Of a stretch of 64,000 bases of DNA, positions 53,021 to 63,921 are shown in pieces. Made by a program: the position numbers and the translations under genes. The stretch comes from Aureimonas phyllosphaerae (GTDB taxonomy: Bacteria; Pseudomonadota; Alphaproteobacteria; Rhizobiales; Rhizobiaceae): assembly GCF_900113065.1 (NCBI RefSeq), contig NZ_FOOA01000019.1:1-64000 (forward strand). The letters are read 5' to 3'. Within the stretch, counting starts at the first letter, position 1. Each line of letters opens with the position of its first letter. The notes beneath the pieces are model-generated. The model saw only the letters and a list, made by a program, of their open reading frames with translations. It did not search any database and was not told the origin of the DNA.

Positions 53021-53931
53021 CATGAGAGGAGCGGCGCGCCCGCGAAGGTCTCCGCAGCCGATTGCGCGGCGTTGCGGATGAAGTCCGACAGGAGGCGGAT
53101 GCGCGGCGCGGCGACGAGATCGTCGTGACAGATCAGCCAGTAGGCGCGCTCGATATGCACCTCGCGCGGCAGGACCGGGACGAGGTCGGGATGGCGGCTG
53201 GCGATGAAGAAGGGAAGGACCCCGAGGCCGAAGCCGGCGCGCGTTGCGGCCAGCTGCGCCTGGATGCTGGAGCTCTGGTAGCTCGCGCGCGTGCCGGGCA
53301 GGATTTCGCGGAGATAGTCGAGCCCCGGCGTGAAGATCATGTCCTCGATGTAGCCGATCACCGGATGGGCCGCGAATTGGCCTGCGTGCCGGATTGGGCC
53401 ATGCGCGTCGAGATAGCCGCGCGAGGCATAGACGAAGAGGCGATATGGCAGGATGCGCTCGCGCCGGTATGGCCCGCTCGACGGCGAATGCAGCGCCACC
53501 GACAGGTCCGCCTCGCGCCGCGACAGCGACATGATCTGCTGGATCGGCACGAGCTCGATGAGGAGCGCGGGATGGCTGCGGGCGAGCGCGGGCAGGTGGT
53601 CGGCCAGGAAGAAATTGCCGAACCCTTCCGGCGTCGCCAGCCGCACCGTGCCGCGCGGCGTCGCGGGGCCCTCGGTCGCCGCTTCCGCAAAGACAGCCGC
53701 ATCGCGCTCCATCGCGCCGGCCCGCTCGACCAGCCGTTCGCCGAGCGCGGTCAGCCGGTAGCCGCGTGGCGAGCGCTCGAAGAGGCGGACGCCAAGGTCG
53801 CTCTCCAGCCGATCGAGCCGGCGGGACACGGTGACGTGATTGGTGCGAAGCTCGCGCGCCGCGGCCGACAGCTGGCCGGTCCGTGCGACGGCGAGGAAAA
53901 ACGGCAGGTCGTCCCAGGAATATTCGGCCAT
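53020..53931 (-). CDS. LysR-family transcriptional regulator
   Basis: Encodes 303 aa. I chose the ATG at 53931 (GGAGA 5 nt upstream) because it starts right at the family HTH: WDDLPFFLAVARTGQLSAAA, RELRTNHVTVSRRLDRLESD. The frame could start at 53982. The C-terminal effector domain (LLIELVPIQQIMSLSRREAD, YLREILPGTRASYQ) is complete. It is divergent from the liv-type ABC operon, which it probably controls. Confidence 0.92.
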   Translation of the reverse strand: MAEYSWDDLPFFLAVARTGQLSAAARELRTNHVTVSRRLDRLESDLGVRLFERSPRGYRLTALGERLVERAGAMERDAAVFAEAATEGPATPRGTVRLATPEGFGNFFLADHLPALARSHPALLIELVPIQQIMSLSRREADLSVALHSPSSGPYRRERILPYRLFVYASRGYLDAHGPIRHAGQFAAHPVIGYIEDMIFTPGLDYLREILPGTRASYQSSSIQAQLAATRAGFGLGVLPFFIASRHPDLVPVLPREVHIERAYWLICHDDLVAAPRIRLLSDFIRNAAQSAAETFAGAPLLS

Positions 53932-53942
53932 TCTCGTCTCCG

Positions 53943-53962
53943 CCTGTACGTTTTTGTACAGG
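53943..53962. promoter_or_regulatory. Inverted repeat CCTGTAC-n6-GTACAGG
   Basis: A perfect 7+7 repeat with an AT-rich spacer, 11 nt before the chosen LysR start, in the divergent gap. It is a candidate autoregulatory site. It would fall inside the gene if translation starts at 53982, so it also bears on the start choice. Confidence 0.45.
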
Positions 53963-54190
53963 TCATTTTCGGAAATGAACATTCATCTGCCGGCGGGGCG
54001 ATGCTAGCCTTTCGGTCATCGGCAGCATCACGAGGCGGGAGGCCTCGGGTGCTGCAGGCGGATGGTCCGAACCTGCGCGATCGAACGACGCGGGGCGGAC
54101 GGGGAGGTTGGCGAGAGCCGGGGCGGGCGAGATCCACCCTGGCGCACGCGCCGTCTTCCCGACGTTCGTCGCAACCTGGGAGGACACCTG

Positions 54191-55399
54191 ATGACCCGAC
54201 TCGCCGCGCTTTCGACGCTTCTTCTCGCCGCCACCGTGCTGCCGGCTGCCGCCCAGGTCTCGGACGGCAAGGTGAAGATCGGCATCCTCAACGACCAGTC
54301 CGGCGTCTATGCCGACTTCGGCGGGCGCTGGAGCTTCGAGGCCGCGAAGATGGCGGTGGAGGACTTCGGCGGGAAGGTCCTCGATGCGCCGATCGAGGTC
54401 GTCACGGCCGACCACCAGAACAAGCCCGACGTCGCCTCCAACATCGCACGCCAGTGGTATGACACGGAGCAGGTCGATTCGATCATGGAGCTGACGACCT
54501 CCTCGGTCGCGCTCGCCGTACAGGGCCTGTCGAAGGAGAAGAAGAAGGTCACGATCACGACGGGCGCCGCGACGGTGGAACTCACCGGCAAGCAGTGCAG
54601 CCCCTACGGCTTCCATTGGGCCTACGACACGCATGCCCTCGCGGTCGGCACCGGCGGCGCGCTGGTGAAGCAGGGTGGCGACACGTGGTTCTTCCTGACC
54701 GCCGACTACGCCTTCGGCTATTCGCTGGAAGAGCAGACCTCCAACTTCGTGAAGGCCAATGGCGGTCAGGTGCTGGGCTCGGTCCGCCATCCGCTCTCGA
54801 CCACCGACTATTCCTCGTTCCTGCTTCAGGCCCAGTCGTCCGGCGCCAAGGTGATCGGCATGGCGAATGCCGGCCTCGACACCGCCAACGCGGTGAAGCA
54901 GGCGGCCGAGTTCGGCATCGTGCAGGGCGGCCAGCGGCTGGCCGCGCTCCTCTTCACGCTCGCCGAGGTGCACGGCCTCGGACTCGAAGCGGCGCAGGGC
55001 CTGTCGCTGACCGAAGGCTTCTATTGGGACCGCGACGACGAATCGCGCGCCTTCTCCCAGAAGTTCTTCGATCGCACGCAGCGCATGCCCAACATGATCC
55101 AGGCCGGCACCTACTCGGCCGTGACGCAGTATCTGAAGGCCATCCAGAAGGCCGGCACCGACGAGACGGAAGCCGTCTCCAAGGCGCTGCACGAGATGCC
55201 CGTCGAGGACGTCTTCGCGCGCGGCGGCAAGGTCGGCGCCAACGGCCGCATGATCTACGATATGTATCTCATGGAGGTGAAGACGCCGGCCGAGAGCACC
55301 AAGCCCTGGGACTACTACAAGGTGCTCGCCACCGTGCCGGGCTCGGAGGCCTATATCGATCCGGCGAAGAGCGGCTGCCCGCTGGTCGCGGCGCAGTAA
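54191..55399 (+). CDS. Periplasmic binding protein, branched-chain amino acid type
   Basis: Encodes 402 aa from the ATG at 54191, with a signal peptide (LSTLLLAATVLPAAAQ). The type I binding fold begins VKIGILNDQSGVYADFGGRW and has DHQNKPDVASNIARQWYDTE, GFHWAYDTHALAVG and FFLTADYAFGYSLEEQTSNF. This subgroup often binds amides, aromatic acids or other non-leucine ligands, so the substrate is left open. It leads livG, livF, livH and livM in the same direction. Confidence 0.92.
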   Translation: MTRLAALSTLLLAATVLPAAAQVSDGKVKIGILNDQSGVYADFGGRWSFEAAKMAVEDFGGKVLDAPIEVVTADHQNKPDVASNIARQWYDTEQVDSIMELTTSSVALAVQGLSKEKKKVTITTGAATVELTGKQCSPYGFHWAYDTHALAVGTGGALVKQGGDTWFFLTADYAFGYSLEEQTSNFVKANGGQVLGSVRHPLSTTDYSSFLLQAQSSGAKVIGMANAGLDTANAVKQAAEFGIVQGGQRLAALLFTLAEVHGLGLEAAQGLSLTEGFYWDRDDESRAFSQKFFDRTQRMPNMIQAGTYSAVTQYLKAIQKAGTDETEAVSKALHEMPVEDVFARGGKVGANGRMIYDMYLMEVKTPAESTKPWDYYKVLATVPGSEAYIDPAKSGCPLVAAQ

Positions 55400-55413
55400 A
55401 GGGCGGGGCCGAG

Positions 55414-56227
55414 ATGGCGGGCGCGACGGCGCGCATCGACCGGCCGGGCGCTGTCCCGGCCGGCGCCTCCCCGATCGCAGCCAAAGGCGAGGTCGTGCTC
55501 GCCTGCCGGGGGCTCCGGCGCGACTTCGGCGGCTTCACCGCGGTCAAGGACGTCGATCTCGACGTCCGCCATGCCGAGGTCCACGCGCTGATCGGACCGA
55601 ACGGGGCGGGCAAGACCACGGTCTTCAACCTCCTGACGAAGTTCCTCCAGCCGACCGCCGGCACCATCACGCTGATGGGCGAGGACATCACGAAGACCTC
55701 GCCGTCCAAGGTTGCGCGCATGGGCCTCGTGCGCTCGTTCCAGATCTCGGCGACCTTTCCCCATATGAGCGTCCTGGAGAACGTGCGCGTCGCGCTCCAG
55801 CGCCCGGCCGGGCTCGCCACGCAGTTCTGGCGCAGCCTGTCCGCCCTCGACCGCCTCGATGCGCGGGCGATGGAACTCCTGCGCGAGGTCGGGCTGGAGG
55901 ACGCCCGCCACCTGCAGGCGGCCGACCTGTCCTATGGCCGAAAGCGTGTCCTCGAACTCGCGACGACGCTTGCGCTCGACCCCAAGGTTCTCCTCCTCGA
56001 CGAGCCGATGGCCGGCATGGGGCACGAGGACGTCGGCACAGTCGCCGCCATCATCAAGCGCGTCGCCGAGACGCGCGCCGTCCTGATGGTGGAGCACAAC
56101 CTGAAGGTGGTCGCCGATCTCTGCGACCGCGTGACGGTGCTCCAGCGCGGCGAGATCCTGGCGGCGGGCGACTATGCCACCGTCTCCACCGACGAGCGCG
56201 TGCGCACCGCCTACATGGGGACCGACC

Positions 56228-56235
<8 letters not shown>
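55414..56235 (+). CDS. livG: LivG-type ABC transporter ATPase
   Basis: Encodes 273 aa from the ATG at 55414; the upstream open frame is a shadow of the binding-protein gene. Walker A is GPNGAGKTTVFNLLT, the signature is LSYGRKRVLEL, Walker B VLLLDEPMAGMG, and the switch His is in LMVEHNLKVV. The N-terminus has about 25 extra residues. It energises LivH/LivM together with LivF. Confidence 0.93.
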
Positions 56236-56932
<697 letters not shown>

Positions 56933-56936
56933 CCGC

Positions 56937-57824
56937 ATGACCATGGTCTTCGGCATTCCGATTCAGGCGCTGCTCGGCCAGCTTCTCGTCGGCCTCATCA
57001 ACGGCTCGTTCTACGCGATGCTCTCGCTGGGCCTTGCGATCATCTTTGGGCTCCTGCGCATCATCAACTTCGCCCACGGCGCGCAGTACATGCTGGGCGC
57101 CTTCGTGGGCTACCTGCTCCTGACCAATCTCGGCATCGGCTTCTGGTTCTCGCTGATCCTGGCGCCACTCGTCGTCGGCATCATCGGGGCGGCGATCGAG
57201 CGCCTCGCCCTCTCGCGCCTCTACGACCTCGACCACCTCTACGGCCTTCTCTTCACCTTCGGCCTCGCGCTCGTGATCGAGGGCACGTTCCGCTATCTCT
57301 ACGGCGCCTCGGGCCAGCCCTACGCACCCCCGGTCGCGCTCACCGGCGGCACCAATCTCGGCTTCATGTTCCTGCCGAACTACCGCGCCTTCATCGTCGT
57401 GGCCTCGCTCGTCGTCTGCATCGGCACCTGGGCGCTCATCGAGAAGACGCGGCTCGGCGCGACCTTGCGCGCGGCGACCGAGAACCCGGTGATGGTGCGC
57501 GCCTTCGGCATCAACGTGCCGCTCCTCCTCACCTTCACCTACGGGCTCGGCTCGGCGCTGGCGGGGCTTGCCGGCATCATGGCGGCGCCCGTCTACCAGG
57601 TCTCGCCACTGATGGGCTCCAACATCATCATCGTGGTCTTCGCGGTGGTGGTGGTCGGCGGCATGGGATCGATCGGCGGCGCGATCCTGACGGGTTACAT
57701 GCTCGGCCTCTTCGAGGGCCTGACCAAGGTCTTCTACCCCGAGGCCTCCTCCATCGTGATCTTCGTCATCATGGCCATCGTGCTTCTCGTGCGCCCGGCC
57801 GGACTGTTCGGAAGGGCGGCTTGA
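56937..57824 (+). CDS. livH: LivH-type ABC transporter permease
   Basis: Encodes 295 aa with about eight membrane helices. The family start LLVGLINGSFYAMLSLGLAI, then FGLLRIINFAHGAQYML, and the coupling segment LRAATENPVMVRAFGINVPL are present. It starts 4 nt after livF. It forms the channel with LivM. Confidence 0.94.
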   Translation: MTMVFGIPIQALLGQLLVGLINGSFYAMLSLGLAIIFGLLRIINFAHGAQYMLGAFVGYLLLTNLGIGFWFSLILAPLVVGIIGAAIERLALSRLYDLDHLYGLLFTFGLALVIEGTFRYLYGASGQPYAPPVALTGGTNLGFMFLPNYRAFIVVASLVVCIGTWALIEKTRLGATLRAATENPVMVRAFGINVPLLLTFTYGLGSALAGLAGIMAAPVYQVSPLMGSNIIIVVFAVVVVGGMGSIGGAILTGYMLGLFEGLTKVFYPEASSIVIFVIMAIVLLVRPAGLFGRAA

Positions 57825-57825
57825 G

Positions 57826-58791
57826 ATGACGCAAACCACCATGTCCCTGCCGTGCGAACGCCCGGCCGCCAAGGCGATGGGCTTCGCGCTGGCGGCGATC
57901 GTCCTCGCCGCGCTCGTCGTCGCGCCCTTCCTCGTCTACCCGATCTTCTTGATGAAGGTTCTGTGCTTCGCGCTGTTTGCGGCGAGCTTCAACCTCCTTC
58001 TCGGCTATACCGGCCTCCTGTCCTTCGGCCACGCCGCCTTCTTCGGCGGAGCGGCCTACGCCACCGCCCACGCGGTCAAGGTCTGGGGCCTGCCGCCCGA
58101 ACTCGGCCTTCTCGCAGGTGTCGCGGCGGGCGCGCTGCTCGGCCTCGTGATCGGCTTTCTCGCGATCCGGCGGCAGGGCATCTACTTCTCGATGATCACG
58201 CTCGCGCTCTCGCAGATGTTCTTCTTCTTCTGCCTTCAGGCCCCCTTCACCGGGGGCGAGGACGGGCTGCAGGGCGTGCCGCGCGGGTTCGGACTTGGTG
58301 TCCTCGACCTCTCCCAGCCGCTCGCGATCTACTTCTACGTGCTCGCCGTCGTCCTGATCGGGCTTTTCGCGATCTGGCGCATCGTCCATTCGCCCTTCGG
58401 CATGATCCTGAAGTCGATCCGCGAGAACGAGACGCGCGCGACCTCGCTCGGCCTCTCGGTCGGCTCCTACAAGCTCGCCGCCTTCGTCATGTCGGCGGGG
58501 CTGGCGGGGCTCGCAGGCGGTCTCAAGGCGCTGGTCTTCCAGTTCGCCACGCTCACCGACGTGTCTTGGCAGATGTCAGGCGAAGTCATCCTGATGACGC
58601 TGTTAGGGGGCATCGGAACGGTGGCGGGGCCGCTCGTCGGCGCCGCGCTCGTCGTCTCGCTGCAGAACTATCTCGCGACCTCGGCCTTCCCGGTGACGGT
58701 GATCACGGGTCTGACCTTCATGGTCTGCGTGCTCCTCTTCCGCCGCGGCATCGTCGGCGAGATCGCCCACCGGCTCCGGCGGCGGGGCTAG
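57826..58791 (+). CDS. livM: LivM-type ABC transporter permease
   Basis: Encodes 321 aa with about nine membrane helices. Signatures are FNLLLGYTGLLSFGHAAFFG, then ILKSIRENETRATSLGLSVG and GGIGTVAGPLVGAALVV. It starts directly after the livH stop and closes the operon. A weak hairpin (58800-58817, GTCCGC/GCGGAC) follows before the converging GGDEF gene. Confidence 0.94.
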   Translation: MTQTTMSLPCERPAAKAMGFALAAIVLAALVVAPFLVYPIFLMKVLCFALFAASFNLLLGYTGLLSFGHAAFFGGAAYATAHAVKVWGLPPELGLLAGVAAGALLGLVIGFLAIRRQGIYFSMITLALSQMFFFFCLQAPFTGGEDGLQGVPRGFGLGVLDLSQPLAIYFYVLAVVLIGLFAIWRIVHSPFGMILKSIRENETRATSLGLSVGSYKLAAFVMSAGLAGLAGGLKALVFQFATLTDVSWQMSGEVILMTLLGGIGTVAGPLVGAALVVSLQNYLATSAFPVTVITGLTFMVCVLLFRRGIVGEIAHRLRRRG

Positions 58792-58862
58792 ACGATCACG
58801 TCCGCCTTTCAGCGGACACGGCGAGAGCGCGGGACGTTTCGACTTGTCGCTTGGGCAAGCGT

Positions 58863-60872
58863 TCAGGCGGCCAGCGCCCTGACCTGGTTCCGGCCGCCGG
58901 CCTTCGCCGCATAGAGGGCTTCGTCGGCCTTCTGGATGATCTCGGTCGGACCCGGATGGCCGGTACGGAGTTCCGAGCGCGAGGCGACGCCGATGCTCAC
59001 CGTCAATGTCCCGCCCGCCGCGTCCTTGTGCGGGATCGCGAGCGCGGCGATCGCGCGGCGGATCGCATCGGCACGCTGGAGCGCTTCGGACGGGCCGACG
59101 CCGGGCAGAATCAGGGCGAGTTCCTCGCCGCCATAGCGCGCGCCGATCTCGTCATCCCTGCGAACGCAGGCGGCCAAGGTCTCGGAGACGGCCTTCAGGC
59201 ACCGATCGCCGGCGGGATGGCCGTAACGGTCGTTGAAGGCCTTGAAGTGGTCGACGTCCAGAAGGAGCAGGCTGAAGTCCCCACCGTCGCCTGTCTGCGC
59301 GAACGCCTCTTCCAGCCGGCGGTTGAAGGTGCGCCGATTGGCAAGGCGCGTCAGCTCGTCGGTCGCCGCCAGGAGTTCCAGCTGGCGGGTCGCCTCCGCC
59401 AGCGCTTCCTCGGTGCGTTGACGCTGATCGACGTCGCGCATGGAAACGACGCAGCCGCCGATCTCGTCGATCGGCCGTCCCGATAGCTCGACCCAGATCA
59501 CCACGCCGTCCTTGCGGCGCACGCGGTATCTCGCCCCGCTGACCTCGCCGCCCAAACGACAGGTGTCGAGCAGCGAACGGACGATCGCGCGATCTTCCTC
59601 GACGGCCAGTTCTATGGGGCTGAGGCCCATCAGTTCGGACGGCTCGTAGCCAAGGAGGCGACGGCTCGCGCCGGTGACGAGGGTCCTTTTGCCCTCGGCA
59701 TTCACACAGGTGATCATGTCGACCGTGTTGTCCGCCACCAGCTGGAAGCGACGCTGGCCGGCTGCGACGGCCTCTTCTGCGGCCTTGGCCTGCGCCAGCG
59801 TCAGCGCGGCGCGGTCCACGAGCTGTCCCAAACGGCGGAACTCGGGTGCCTGCCACTGGCCCATGCCGGTGCGCACGTCGAAATTGCCGGCGCCGATGCG
59901 TTGCGCCGAGCGCGACAGAAGCGCGATCGGGCGCAGCTGCATCCAGTAGGCGATCAGCGCGGTGCCGCCGAGCGCCAGGATCAGGGCGCCGGCGCTGGCG
60001 AGCAGCGTCCAGTTGAGGCGGCGCTCCACCTTGGCGAAGACCTCGGAGGGCGGAATGCCGACCGCCAGCCAGAGATCGCCGGTGCTGGCGTTCGGGATCG
60101 GCTCGAAGCCGTAGATCATCGACTGTCCGCCGAGGTCCCGAACCGCCGCGGTGCGGCCCGTGCGGCCGGCGCGCATCACTGGGAACAGCTCGAAACCGGG
60201 CGTGACGGTGCCGAATTCGACAGCGTGTGGCCAGCCGAGGATGATGCGCGAGGCGCGAGGCTGGACGATCATCCATGAATGACCGCTCTCCTCCGCGAGC
60301 AGCTGAACGTCGCGCTCGACCATCGGCAGGTTGAGTGAGGCGAAGATGACGCCGCCCGAAGCGCGGCCCGCGGTCGGGGGAAGGCGCATCGCGACCGCAA
60401 TCGTCGGGCGGCCGGTGATCGGGCTGACGAGGAAGTCGCCGACCACGAAGCGGTTGCCGCGCGAGTTGATCGTCTGCTCGAACAGGTCCTCGTCGTGGAA
60501 GAGCGACCCCGTAACCCCGCGGCTGTGGCACAGGATCGTCCGGTCCGGCGCGATCACCCCGATCGACAGGAGCTGCGCGCGTTCGGCCTTGAGGCCCGCC
60601 AGAAGCGTGTTGCAGGTCGGCTGCTGGGCCTCGAGAACCTGCGGCATGTGCCGCAGGGTCGCCAGGAACTCCTGAGCATCGTCGAAGATATGGGCGATCT
60701 TGGAAGCGCCGAGGCGCGCTTCGTTGGCGACGTTCCGGTGCGCCTCGTATTCGGTGTCGCGATAGGAGATGACGAGGCCGGTCACGATCAGTCCGATCAG
60801 CGGCAGCATGGCTGCCGCGATCAACAACAAGAGGCGAGCGCGCACGCCAATGTTGCGGAGGACGTTCATCAT
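58863..60872 (-). CDS. Membrane-bound PAS-GGDEF diguanylate cyclase
   Basis: Encodes 669 aa from the ATG pair at 60872, which has GAAAGG upstream; an ATG at 60929 is an alternative. Two membrane helices (LLLLIAAAMLPLIGLIVTGL and LLASAGALILALGGTALIA) frame a periplasmic sensor of about 240 residues with cysteines at QPTCNTL and TILCHSR. A HAMP-like segment, a PAS/PAC domain (RFQLVADNTVDMITCV) and a GGDEF domain follow. The active site reads YGGEELAL with LDVDHFKAFNDRYGH, so it should be an active cyclase. The autoinhibitory RxxD is not obvious. Confidence 0.93.
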   Translation of the reverse strand: MMNVLRNIGVRARLLLLIAAAMLPLIGLIVTGLVISYRDTEYEAHRNVANEARLGASKIAHIFDDAQEFLATLRHMPQVLEAQQPTCNTLLAGLKAERAQLLSIGVIAPDRTILCHSRGVTGSLFHDEDLFEQTINSRGNRFVVGDFLVSPITGRPTIAVAMRLPPTAGRASGGVIFASLNLPMVERDVQLLAEESGHSWMIVQPRASRIILGWPHAVEFGTVTPGFELFPVMRAGRTGRTAAVRDLGGQSMIYGFEPIPNASTGDLWLAVGIPPSEVFAKVERRLNWTLLASAGALILALGGTALIAYWMQLRPIALLSRSAQRIGAGNFDVRTGMGQWQAPEFRRLGQLVDRAALTLAQAKAAEEAVAAGQRRFQLVADNTVDMITCVNAEGKRTLVTGASRRLLGYEPSELMGLSPIELAVEEDRAIVRSLLDTCRLGGEVSGARYRVRRKDGVVIWVELSGRPIDEIGGCVVSMRDVDQRQRTEEALAEATRQLELLAATDELTRLANRRTFNRRLEEAFAQTGDGGDFSLLLLDVDHFKAFNDRYGHPAGDRCLKAVSETLAACVRRDDEIGARYGGEELALILPGVGPSEALQRADAIRRAIAALAIPHKDAAGGTLTVSIGVASRSELRTGHPGPTEIIQKADEALYAAKAGGRNQVRALAA

Positions 60873-61046
60873 GGCCTTTCGATCGATCCCAAGCTCTCGC
60901 TGACGCAACGTCGCCGCGCCGTCGTTCATGGGTTCTAGCCTGTCGCCGCTTAACAATTCGGATGGCGGATCCCGTGCTTTCTCAGGTTCGCGACAGTCGC
61001 CCACCCCGGCCTTGCCCGCGATCGGTTCCCGCGCCAAGGATGGGCG

Positions 61047-63716
61047 ATGTCGATCCGAAACCTCGATGCCCTGTTCGAGCCTCGCTCCATCGCCCTGATC
61101 GGGGCCAGCAACCGCGCCGGTTCGGTCGGCGCAGTTCTCGCGCGCAACCTCTTCGGATCGGGGTTCAACGGGCCGGTGATGCCGGTCAATCCGCGCGAGA
61201 CCTCGATCCGGTCCGTGGTCTGCTATCCCGCCCTCGACGCCCTGCCGATGGTACCCGACCTCGCCCTGATCGCGACGCCGGCCGCGGGTGTCCCGGCGCT
61301 CGTCTCCGACCTCGGGCAACGGGGCTGCCGGGCCGCCGTGGTGATCTCGTCCGGTTTCGACGCCGACGGGCGGCGCGCGCTTCTCGAGGCCGCCCGGCCC
61401 CACCTCCTGCGCGTCGTCGGGCCGAACTGCCTCGGCGTCCTGTCGCCGCCGTCCTCCCTGAACGCGAGCTTCGCCCACCTGACGCCCCGCAAGGGGGATC
61501 TCGCCTTCGTCAGCCAGTCGGCCGCCATGGCGACCACGGTGCTCGACTGGGCCGACGTGCGCGAGATCGGCTTCTCGCATGTCGTCGCGACGGGCGACAT
61601 GAGCGATGTCGATATCGGCGATCTTCTCGACCATCTGGCGCTCGACGCGCGGGCGCGGGCGATCCTCCTCTACATCGAGACCATTACCGACGCGCGAAAG
61701 TTCATGACCGCCGCTCGCATCGCCGCGCGCACGAAGCCGGTGGTCGTGATCAAGGCGGGCCGCAATGCCGGGCTGCAGGCGGAGCTTCGCCCCGAGATTG
61801 GCGGCGGACGGGGCGCCGACGACGTCTACGACGCGGCGTTCCGGCGCGCCGGCATGCTGCGGGTCGAGACGCTGCGCGAACTCTTCGAAGCCGTCGCGAC
61901 GCTCGCGACGGGCTTGCGGCCGAGCGGCGACCGGCTGGCGATCCTCACGAACAGCGACGCCGCCGGTACGCTCGCGCTCGATGCGCTCAGCACCTTCGGC
62001 GGGCGCCTCGCGCGGTTCTCCGACGGGGTGTGGGAGCGGCTGCGGCCTGTGCTGCCGGGCTCGCCGTCGCCGCTCGGGCTCGTGAAGCTCGCACCCGACG
62101 CCTCGGCGAGCGCCTATTCCGACGCGTTGGCCGCGATCCTCGAGGCGGGCGAGCAGGACGCCGTCCTGGTGATGAACTGTCCGCAGGCGATCGCCGACGG
62201 CACGCAGGCCGCCCATGCGACGGTCGAGGGCGCGCGCAAGGCCCGCCGCACGCCGGTCCTCACCTGCTGGCTCGGCGAGCGCGCAGCTCGCACGGCGCGG
62301 CGCGTGTTCGCCGCCAGCAACGTGCCGACCTACCAGACGCCGGACGAGACCGTGCGCGCCTTCATGCAACTCGTCACCTACCGGCGCAACCAGGAGCTCC
62401 TGATGCAGACGCCCGCCGTCGTCGCCCCGTTCGGCGTCGATCGGGAAACGGTCGACCGGCTCGTCGGCGGGGCGCTCTCCGAAGGACGCACGGCGCTCAG
62501 CGAGCCCGAATCGAAGGCGCTTCTTGCGGCCTACGGCATCGCCTCGGTGCCGACCGAGATCGCCGCCGACCCGGCCGAGGCCGCAAGGCTCGCCGGACGG
62601 ATCGGCTTTCCCGTGGCGCTCAAGATCCTGTCGCCCGACATCGCCCACAAGAGCGACGTCGGGGGCGTGCGCCTCCAGCTCGACGATGCCGCCATGGTGC
62701 GCGAGGCCGCCGAGCACATGATCCGCACGGTGGCGGAACGCCAGCCGGGCGCCCGTATCGAGGGCTTCACGGTCCAGGCGATGATCCGGCGCGCCAACGC
62801 GATCGAACTGAGGCTCGGAATATCCACCGATCCGGTGTTCGGCCCGATCGTCCGCTTCGGGCAGGGCGGTACGGCCTCCGACATTCTCGACGACCGGGCC
62901 GTCGGCCTGCCGCCGCTGAACGCGGTGCTCGCCCGCGACATGATCGACCGGACCAAGGTGTCGCGTCTTCTCATGGGCTACAGCGACCGCCCACCCGCCG
63001 ATCTCGAGGCGGTGGTGGCGACGCTCGTCACCCTCTCGCGGATGGCGGCCGACCTCGAGGCGGTTGCCGAACTCGACATCAATCCGCTTCTGGCCGACAG
63101 CGACGGCGTCCTGGCGCTCGATGCGCGCATCGTCCTGCGCGGCGAAGCGGGGGCGGGCGAAGCCCGTTTTGCGATCCTGCCCTACCCGGAGGATCTCGAG
63201 ACCGAGGTCGCCTCGCGCAAGGCGCGCTTCCGGCTCCGGCCGATCCGGCCGGAGGACGAGCCGGCCCTGGTGCGTATGGTCGAGGCGAGCGATCCGGAGG
63301 ACGTGCGCCTGCGCTTCTTCGCGCCGATGCGCCGCATCGGCCACGCCTTCGCCGCGCGCCTCACCCAGATCGACTATTCGCGCGAGATGGCGCTCGTCGC
63401 CGAGGACGCCTCGGCCGCGGAGCCGGGGACGATCCTCGGCGTCGTGCGCCTCATCGCCGATCCTGACGGCGATCGCGCCGAGTTCGGCATCATGGTCCGC
63501 TCCGACCAGAAGGGCCGGGGGCTCGGCCGCATCCTGATGGACGCCATCCTCGGCTATGCGCGCGGGCAGGGCATGCGAATGGTCTACGGCGAGGTGCTCG
63601 CCGAGAACGCCGCTATGCTGGCGATGGCGCGCCGCATCGGCTTCCGCCAGCGGGTCCATGCCGAGGATCCGGGGCTGCGGATCCTCGAATACGACCTCGC
63701 CGTGAACAGTTCCTGA
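61047..63716 (+). CDS. Acyl-CoA synthetase (NDP-forming)-like protein fused to a GNAT acetyltransferase (Pat/YfiQ type)
   Basis: Encodes 889 aa. In order: CoA-binding domain (FEPRSIALIGASNRAGSVG), succinyl-CoA-ligase-like domain (VVGPNCLGVLSP, FVSQSAAMATTVLDWA), ATP-grasp domain (YGIASVPTEIA, FPVALKILSPDIAHKSDVGG) and a C-terminal GNAT domain (IMVRSDQKGRGLGRILMDAI). This is the layout of protein lysine acetyltransferases that inactivate acetyl-CoA synthetase. In those, the synthetase part only senses nucleotides or CoA. Whether the synthetase half is active cannot be told here. It is monocistronic by position. Confidence 0.92.
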   Translation: MSIRNLDALFEPRSIALIGASNRAGSVGAVLARNLFGSGFNGPVMPVNPRETSIRSVVCYPALDALPMVPDLALIATPAAGVPALVSDLGQRGCRAAVVISSGFDADGRRALLEAARPHLLRVVGPNCLGVLSPPSSLNASFAHLTPRKGDLAFVSQSAAMATTVLDWADVREIGFSHVVATGDMSDVDIGDLLDHLALDARARAILLYIETITDARKFMTAARIAARTKPVVVIKAGRNAGLQAELRPEIGGGRGADDVYDAAFRRAGMLRVETLRELFEAVATLATGLRPSGDRLAILTNSDAAGTLALDALSTFGGRLARFSDGVWERLRPVLPGSPSPLGLVKLAPDASASAYSDALAAILEAGEQDAVLVMNCPQAIADGTQAAHATVEGARKARRTPVLTCWLGERAARTARRVFAASNVPTYQTPDETVRAFMQLVTYRRNQELLMQTPAVVAPFGVDRETVDRLVGGALSEGRTALSEPESKALLAAYGIASVPTEIAADPAEAARLAGRIGFPVALKILSPDIAHKSDVGGVRLQLDDAAMVREAAEHMIRTVAERQPGARIEGFTVQAMIRRANAIELRLGISTDPVFGPIVRFGQGGTASDILDDRAVGLPPLNAVLARDMIDRTKVSRLLMGYSDRPPADLEAVVATLVTLSRMAADLEAVAELDINPLLADSDGVLALDARIVLRGEAGAGEARFAILPYPEDLETEVASRKARFRLRPIRPEDEPALVRMVEASDPEDVRLRFFAPMRRIGHAFAARLTQIDYSREMALVAEDASAAEPGTILGVVRLIADPDGDRAEFGIMVRSDQKGRGLGRILMDAILGYARGQGMRMVYGEVLAENAAMLAMARRIGFRQRVHAEDPGLRILEYDLAVNSS

Positions 63717-63726
63717 GGCTTCCGCC

Positions 63727-63921
63727 TCAGCGCGCGGGCTTGAGACCCCGGCGCACGAAGCCGGCCGAGACGTCCGCCTGGAAGCGGTGCTCGAGCTCGT
63801 GCTGACGGCGGGCGAGGTTGCGGATGGCGGCGAGGAGATCGCCCCCGGCCTGGGCCACGGCCTCGTCCACGGCGGCGTCGAGTTCGTCGTGGCGTACGGC
63901 GGCGTTGATCATGATGCGCAT
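63727..63921 (-). CDS. Small hypothetical protein (64 aa)
   Basis: An acidic then basic, fully helical small protein (VRHDELDAAVDEAVAQAGGD, LLAAIRNLARRQHELEHRF). The heptad-like spacing suggests a coiled coil. There is no signal peptide or domain that I recognise. It converges with the acetyltransferase gene, 10 nt from its stop. GGGA is just before the ATG. Confidence 0.55.
   Translation of the reverse strand: MRIMINAAVRHDELDAAVDEAVAQAGGDLLAAIRNLARRQHELEHRFQADVSAGFVRRGLKPAR

Noticed and set aside
53062-54462. A 466-codon plus-strand frame over the LysR gene
   Set aside because: It is antisense to the clear LysR protein and runs into the binding-protein gene out of frame.
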